From contig NZ_MSLT01000007.1 in NCBI RefSeq assembly GCF_002149925.1, positions 92,614 through 156,613 of the forward strand: a stretch of 64,000 bases of DNA, read 5' to 3'. The notes below the pieces were generated by a model that saw only the letters and a list, made by a program, of their open reading frames with translations, was not told the origin of the DNA and searched no databases. Source of the DNA: Thioflexithrix psekupsensis. Lineage in GTDB: Bacteria; Pseudomonadota; Gammaproteobacteria; Beggiatoales; Beggiatoaceae. Positions 58,959-64,000 of the stretch are shown one piece after another. The position numbers and the translations under genes were made by a program. Each line of letters starts with the position of its first letter. Within the stretch, counting starts at the first letter, position 1.

Positions 58959-61900
58959 TTATCGTGTCGCCAGAATTTGTTCCAAATAATGCTTAATATC
59001 CTTGAGGCGGAAATTTCGCGCCCATTCCAACAATTTTGCCGCATCGGGTGGAGATTCTGCTTGTGTGGTCAGTTCAGCCAAATATTTACACACTTTGGAA
59101 ATATCTCCGCTTTGAGTCAATTGGCGCAACACAGTGATTTGTTCTGTACTTAGAGATGCCCCCGCAACCGATGGCGTAACCACAGGCGCGTAAACCCACT
59201 CCAAGGCTAAACACTCCAGTAAGGTTTTATACAACGCAGCCGCATTGACCGGTTTAGCCAAATGCGCCGCACAACCCGCTTCCAAGCTCACCGCCCGATC
59301 ATCAGCAAATGCCGAAGCACTCAGAACAATCACCGGTTTATCAAAACCTTGCTGATGTAAAGCCCGTACTGTTTGTAATCCATCCATACCGGGCATTCGT
59401 AAATCCATAAAAATCGCATCCGGACTGTCTTGTGACACGATTTTGAGACAGGCTTCGCCACTGTCGGCTTCAGTAACACGAAAACCCAAAGGTTGCAGCA
59501 TATCAAGCAATACTTTGCGATTCACCGCGAGATCATCCACCACCAACACATGCAGCGGAGAAGAAACCGTCGTATCTCCCAATGGACGATCACATCTTTG
59601 ATAGCCAATAATTTCTCTTTTTTCCTCCTCTGCCACAAGATGAACCGAAGAAGCGACTGCTTTTACAGGAATTTCCACATAAAATACGCTGCCCTTTTTT
59701 GGTTCACTGTCCACGTGCAAAACTCCCCCCATGTTTTGCACCAAACGCTGAGTAATAGCCAATCCCAAGCCTGTCCCTTGTATTTTATAACGATCCGTAC
59801 CGGTTTGTTGGAATGGCTCAAAAATTCGTTTAAAATCCGCAGCCGCGATCCCAATGCCACTGTCTTGCACCGCAAGGCATAATTTTCCATCTGCATACGC
59901 CACGCGCAACATCACTTCACCGTGTTCGGTAAATTTCACCGCATTGCCCAGCAAATTCATCAGCACTTGGCGTAACCGTTTACTGTCGCTGTGCAACGAA
60001 TAAGGCAACGGAAGACTTTCTTCATAGTGAAATGAAAGCCCCTTTTGTTCACATCGAATACGAAACATATAACAAAGCTCATGGAAAAAACTCTGGCTGT
60101 CCCAAATCTCCGGCAACAACTCAAAACGCCCCGCCTCAATTTTCGCCAAATCTAAAATATCATTGATCAGCGTCAACAAATATTCGCCTCCACGCAAAAT
60201 ACTTTGTGCTTGCCCGCGTTGGTAGTCTGTAAGAGAACTATCCCGACAAAAAATCTGAGCAAAACCCATAATGGCATTCAATGGCGTGCGTAATTCATGA
60301 CTCATATTGGCGATGAATGCACTTTTGGCTTGATTGGCCACTTCGGCGGCTTGGCGGGCTTGTACTAATTCCTGTTCGGATTGTTTACGAGCAGTAATAT
60401 CATGACCGATTCCCAAAATACCGAATACTTTACCATGTCGATCATAAATGGGAGATTTGGTGGTTTCTAACAATTCTCGGTGCTTATCGCTGGCAAAAGT
60501 GATTTCTTCCTCATTGGTCAAGGCGTGGTTTGCCGCCAATGCCAAACGATCATGGTAACGAAACGCATCAGCCAACTTTGGATCAACAAAATCATAATCC
60601 GTCTTACCAATAATATCTGCTTCACTGACTCCGAAAAACTGCTCAAAACGAGGATTACAACCCAAATAACGCCCTTCAACATCTTTATACCAGATGAGAT
60701 CAGGAATGGTGTCAATAAGAATACGCAAGCGTTGCCGTTCGTAATCTAAAGTATCTTGTGCCAACTTACGTTCAGTGATGTCAATTGCCACTTCCAAACG
60801 CACCAAACGACCATCCGGCCACACAATTGCCTTATCCCGGCGTTGAAACCATCGGTTTGTTTGGGGATTAAAACTTTCCCAAACGATGGGTTCATTGGGA
60901 GTGCCATCTTTGGCCAATAAGCGCGGATTGGTACAAAAATCACAAGGTTTCCGCATTCCCGTTTGCAATACTTGCCAACAGACCTGCCCAACAATTTCTC
61001 CGGTGATATTTTGTAAGGTTTTGTTGGCATAGAGAATTTGATGCGTGTCCAAGTCCGAAACGTAAACCAAACCTTCTAAAGCATCAAGTACTGCGTGAAT
61101 TTTAGCGGCGGCTTGATCGCGGGCATGTTCTAATTTTTTTTGTTCAGTGATGTCGTGGATGTAACCGTGCCACAATACACTTCCATCCGGTAAATGCTCT
61201 GGAGTCGCTTCTCCTTCTAACCAGCGAATTTGACCATGGGGCAAAATGGCGCGGTATTGGTCGTGCCAGCGTTCCAAATGGGTGGCTGAAATTTCAATTC
61301 GTTGCGCCACTCTGCTCAGATCGTCCGGATGCAAAACAGCGTACACGGGACTGGCATCTTTCTGCACCTGCGCCGGGGTCATACCATAAATTTGACGAAT
61401 GCCCTCACTGGCGTAAGGGAAAGCACTACGCCCATCTGGCCAGCGTTGAAATTGGTAAATCACTCCTGGAATATTTTTAGAGATTTTCTCCAAGCGAGCA
61501 GAAATTTCTGCTGTTTGATGCCTAGATTGCAGCAACCGCCACAACAAAATAGCAATACTAACCAACAAAGTAATGACTAATACAATGGCTCTGGTACTTT
61601 CTTTTTCCCAGCGATATAGGTAGTGATCGGCAGACAGCGCGACTTGAACATAAAAAGGATAATTATCAAGCCGTTTGAAACTGCCCACTCGTTGTACGCC
61701 ATCGGTACTGGCGACATAAGTGAGACTGCCACTATATTCGCCGGCTTCAAGGCGACGACGGATGTCGTTATCAGGTGGAAGTGGTTGATTAAAATCAGTT
61801 TCTTTTAAGCGTGGTTGTCGTTGGATCAATTTAAAATTATCGCTACGCCGCAGCAAAACCACCCCACCCGGCCCTGTGTCAATACTGGCAAAATACCGAG

Positions 61901-62079
61901 CAAATGTGGCGAGATCAATGACGGCATTGACCGTACCTAAAAAATTTCCTTTTTCATCACGAATGGCGCGTGCCTGAATCAGCGACCATTTTCCAGTAGA
62001 ACGACTGACCAAAGCCTCTGAAAAAACATGACTTTCCGAACTGTCCCGTAACATTTGAAAATGGGGACGATCACTGATA
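58959..62079 (-). pseudogene. Hybrid histidine kinase, 5' end cut off by IS630
   Basis: The open frame keeps 1031 residues from an internal Met at 62054; it continues in frame to the IS border as ISDRPHFQ. It starts in the middle of a dCache (PDC) sensor: SSESHVFSEALVSRSTGKWS, FLGTVNAVIDLATFARYF. One membrane helix follows (STRAIVLVITLLVSIAILLW, near residues 153-172), then three PAS domains, the second with a C-x-n-C-x2-C loop (CWQVLQTGMRKPCDFCT). HisKA SHELRTPLNAIMGFAQ, HATPase (NAVKFTEHG, DSGIGIAAADF, GTGLGLAITQRL), receiver (LVVDDLAVNRKVL, IFMDLRMPGMDG) and a C-terminal HPt-like remnant complete it. The first membrane helix and half of the sensor lie beyond two IS630 copies, so the product is probably non-functional as a receptor. 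Confidence 0.85.
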
Positions 62080-63207
62080 TACCAATTTTTTCAGAGTCGT
62101 ATAATAATACTTTTCAAATAGGAGAGAATAATGAACAAAAGATATGAAGATTTAGAAGAATTAATGTCAACAGGTGAAGCGAGAGAAGTGAAGCGAGCGA
62201 TGGCAGTAAGAATGTCTTTGCTTGGTTTTGTGCGTGCGGAAGCGGCTTTAGCGTGTTGTGTCAGTGTGCAATTTGTGGATAAATGGAAAGCCATTTATTT
62301 AGCGTCAGGGGTTGAAGGATTAAAGTTAGCGTATAAAGGCTCACCAGGGTATTTAAAGCCGCGTGAACGAGAAGATGTGATTAATTGGATACAAGAAAAG
62401 AAGACAATAACAATAGAGGAACTAAAGAGATACTTAAAAGAGGAGTATGATGTTTTCTATTCTTCAAATACTTCTTATACTAAATTATTAGAAGAAGCGA
62501 ATTTAAGTTATAAGAAGACACACAAAGAGAATTCGGCAAAAGATGAGGTAAAAGTGGAAGCTAAAAAAAAAGAGATTAAGGATTTAATAGATAAGGAGCG
62601 TGAACAGATAGAAAGTGGAGAGGTAATGTACTGGATGCAAGACGAAAGCCATCAGTTGTGGGGAGATATTTGTGGTTATGTTTGGTCGAAAAAAGGAGAA
62701 AGAACGTCAATAAAGATGAGTAATTATCGCACTTCTCAAACGTGGTATGGAGCGGTGAATATTTATACGGGAGAATTTATTTTAGATAGGGCAAAGAAAG
62801 CTGATACAAAATATACGATAGACTTTATTAACTGGCTCATTTACAGATATAAAGAAGCCCGTCATGTGATTATTTGGGATGGTGCAAGTTATCATCGTTC
62901 TGAAGGTTTAAGAACTTATTTAGAGAAATTAAATGGGGGACTTCCAGAATCAGAATGGAAAGTTCGTTTATTAAGATTTGCACCTAATGCCCCAGAGCAA
63001 AATCCAGTCGAGGATATTTGGCTTCAAGGTAAGAATTGGGTCAGAAAGAATTTTCATCGTCTATCAAGCTTTAAAGAAGTCACTATGTTTGAGACCTTTT
63101 TGTCAGGTAAAGTGTTTAAGTTTAATAAAATTAAACAGTATCTTATACCTAATATCTAGGTAGATATTAAAACTTAATTTGTTTTTATATCTCACATAAT
63201 TTTGGTA
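62080..63207 (+). mobile_element. IS630-family insertion sequence, copy A (complete)
   Basis: The 1128-bp element has ends TACCAA (62080) and TTGGTA (63207), inside imperfect terminal repeats (TACCAATTTTTTCAGAG against TACCAAAATTATGTGAG). It is flanked by the TA duplication typical of IS630/Tc1 elements (62078-62079 and 63208-63209). It carries one intact transposase gene. It is inserted in the dCache domain of the kinase, in the opposite orientation to the kinase. Confidence 0.9.
62131..63159 (+). CDS. IS630-family transposase
   Basis: The 342-residue DDE transposase has an N-terminal helix-turn-helix pair (KRAMAVRMSLLGFVRAEAAL, CCVSVQFVDKWKAIYLASGV) and a second winged-helix part (TIEELKRYLKEEYDVFYSSN). 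In the catalytic domain the three acidic residues are in YWMQDESHQLW (D), HVIIWDGASYHRS (D) and NAPEQNPVEDIWLQGK (E), the DDE signature of IS630. The frame is uninterrupted, so copy A may be active. GGAGAG precedes ATG 62131. Confidence 0.95.
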   Translation: MNKRYEDLEELMSTGEAREVKRAMAVRMSLLGFVRAEAALACCVSVQFVDKWKAIYLASGVEGLKLAYKGSPGYLKPREREDVINWIQEKKTITIEELKRYLKEEYDVFYSSNTSYTKLLEEANLSYKKTHKENSAKDEVKVEAKKKEIKDLIDKEREQIESGEVMYWMQDESHQLWGDICGYVWSKKGERTSIKMSNYRTSQTWYGAVNIYTGEFILDRAKKADTKYTIDFINWLIYRYKEARHVIIWDGASYHRSEGLRTYLEKLNGGLPESEWKVRLLRFAPNAPEQNPVEDIWLQGKNWVRKNFHRLSSFKEVTMFETFLSGKVFKFNKIKQYLIPNI

Positions 63208-63209
63208 TA

Positions 63210-63257
63210 TTAAAGCTTGGAGTTTCCTGTGAGGCGAAGTGCAAACAATTTAAATAT
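63210..63257 (-). pseudogene. 48-bp fragment of the kinase dCache domain between two IS630 copies
   Basis: Read on the minus strand and joined to 62079 after removing copy A and one TA, it gives LHFASQETPSFNISDRPHFQ in the kinase frame, the expected dCache strand before ISDRPHF. Near the copy B border (codon at 63259-63257) the same frame meets TAA, so either the border is altered or the gene had decayed before that insertion. Confidence 0.75.
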
Positions 63258-63259
63258 TA

Positions 63260-64000
63260 TACCAAAATTATGTGAGATATAAAAAAATTAAGTTTTAATA
63301 TCTAGCTAGATATTAGGTATAAGATACTGTTTAATTTTTTAAACTTAAACACTTTACCTGACAAAAAGGTCTCAAACATACTAGTGACTTCTTTAAAGCT
63401 TGATAGACGATGAAAATTCTTTCTGACCCAATTCTTACCTTGAAGCCAAATATCCTCGACTGGATTTTGCTCTGGGGCATTGGCGCAAATCTTAATAAAC
63501 GAACTTTCCATTCTGATTCTGGAAGTCCCCCATTTAATTTCTCTAAATAAGTTCTTAAACCTTCAGAACGATGATAACTTGCACCATCCCAAATAATCAC
63601 ATGACGGGCTTCTTTATATCTGTAAATGAGCCAGTTAATAAAGTCTATCGTATATTTTGTATCAGCTTTCTTTGCCCTATCTAAAATAAATTCTCCCGTA
63701 TAAATATTCACCGCTCCATACCACGTTTGAGAAGTGCGATAATTACTCATCTTTATTGACGTTCTTTCTCCTTTTTTCGACCAAACATAACCACAAATAT
63801 CTCCCCACAACTGATGGCTTTCGTCTTGCATCCAGTACATTACCTCTCCACTTTCTATCTGTTCACGCTCCTTATCTATTAAATCCTTAATCTCTTTTTT
63901 TTAGCTTCTACTTTTACCTCATCTTTGCCGAATTCTCTTTGTGTGTCTTCTTATAACTTAAATTCGCTTCTTCTAATAATTTAGTATAAGAAGTATTTGA
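63260..64000 (-). mobile_element. IS630-family insertion sequence, copy B (partial, inverted)
   Basis: The element begins with TACCAAAATTATGTGAGATA at 63260, the same right end as copy A, after a TA at 63258-63259. It runs off the right edge of the window; a full copy would end near 64387. It is tail-to-tail with copy A, 52 bp away. Confidence 0.88.
63302..64000 (-). pseudogene. IS630 transposase of copy B, frameshifted
   Basis: The sequence follows copy A closely but has several single-base losses. One is after RLLRFAP near 63484 (CACCTAATG in A, CGCCAATG in B). Others are in A-runs near 63338-63345 and 63895-63902 (9 As in A, 8 in B) and near 63924-63932 (AAAA to AAA). One three-base gain lies near 63380 (GTCACTAGTATG against GTCACTATG). 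The frame is broken at least four times, so this copy should not make active transposase. The N-terminus lies outside the window. Confidence 0.85.

Overview
The window reads as one chromosomal contig of a gammaproteobacterium with moderately low G+C. The order ispE - tRNA-Gln - prs - rplY - pth - ychF is a classic gammaproteobacterial block, and ftsL-ftsI, murC, murB, mnmG, recG, pyrE and mutY fit that class. The AT-rich intergenic regions, large multi-PAS hybrid kinases, IS630 copies and recently expanded WD40 repeats recall Thiotrichales/Beggiatoaceae-type sulfur bacteria. That placement is an inference from style; no 16S gene is present.

Layout. 1-1.5 kb: start of a NikL-like secreted protein and an ABC-type periplasmic binding protein, both on the minus strand. 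1.7-6.7 kb: mutY, a secreted acidic repeat protein, then ftsL-ftsI. 6.8-13.8 kb: an eight-gene minus-strand iron operon behind a promoter with an overlapping Fur box. It holds two small proteins with an H-x-I-P/H-G-R-I/L-R motif, a glycine-zipper membrane protein, a Tyr/Pro/His/Ala-rich protein with a YtxH-like tail, a P1B ATPase lacking the CPC motif, and feoA-feoB-feoC. I read this as a ferrosome-type (fez-like) iron-storage compartment module joined to ferrous iron uptake; it is the most interesting system in the window. 14-25.5 kb: a secreted 5'-nucleotidase, a hypothetical secreted protein, mnmG, a frameshifted PhyH-like gene ended by an IS5-type remnant, the ychF-to-ispE block and a DUF2064 glycosyltransferase. 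25.6-41 kb: a large secreted LamG/PKD protein with a possibly MACPF-like N-terminus, an XRE regulator, cytochrome c, tyrS, a hybrid kinase with apbE, OsmC, a GspC-like protein, a heptosyltransferase-like protein and recG.

41-45 kb: a small beta-flower repeat protein and a membrane-anchored coiled-coil/WD40 protein, bracketed by an 18-bp inverted repeat. 44.6-52 kb: pyrE, an SDR, a lipoprotein, a cNMP/CBS/DUF294 protein, murC, a toxin-antitoxin pair whose PIN toxin is broken by a 7-bp tandem duplication, and murB. 52-58 kb: nuoJKLMN without nuoA-I. 58-64 kb: a GspC/PilP-like periplasmic protein and a hybrid kinase whose sensor domain is split by two inverted IS630 copies 52 bp apart.

A family of about 130-bp elements with 24-bp terminal inverted repeats (MITE-like) occurs three times, near 29.2, 44.5 and 58.7 kb. 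Several genes carry single-base or short-duplication frameshifts. These are real decay or assembly error, and read data would tell which.
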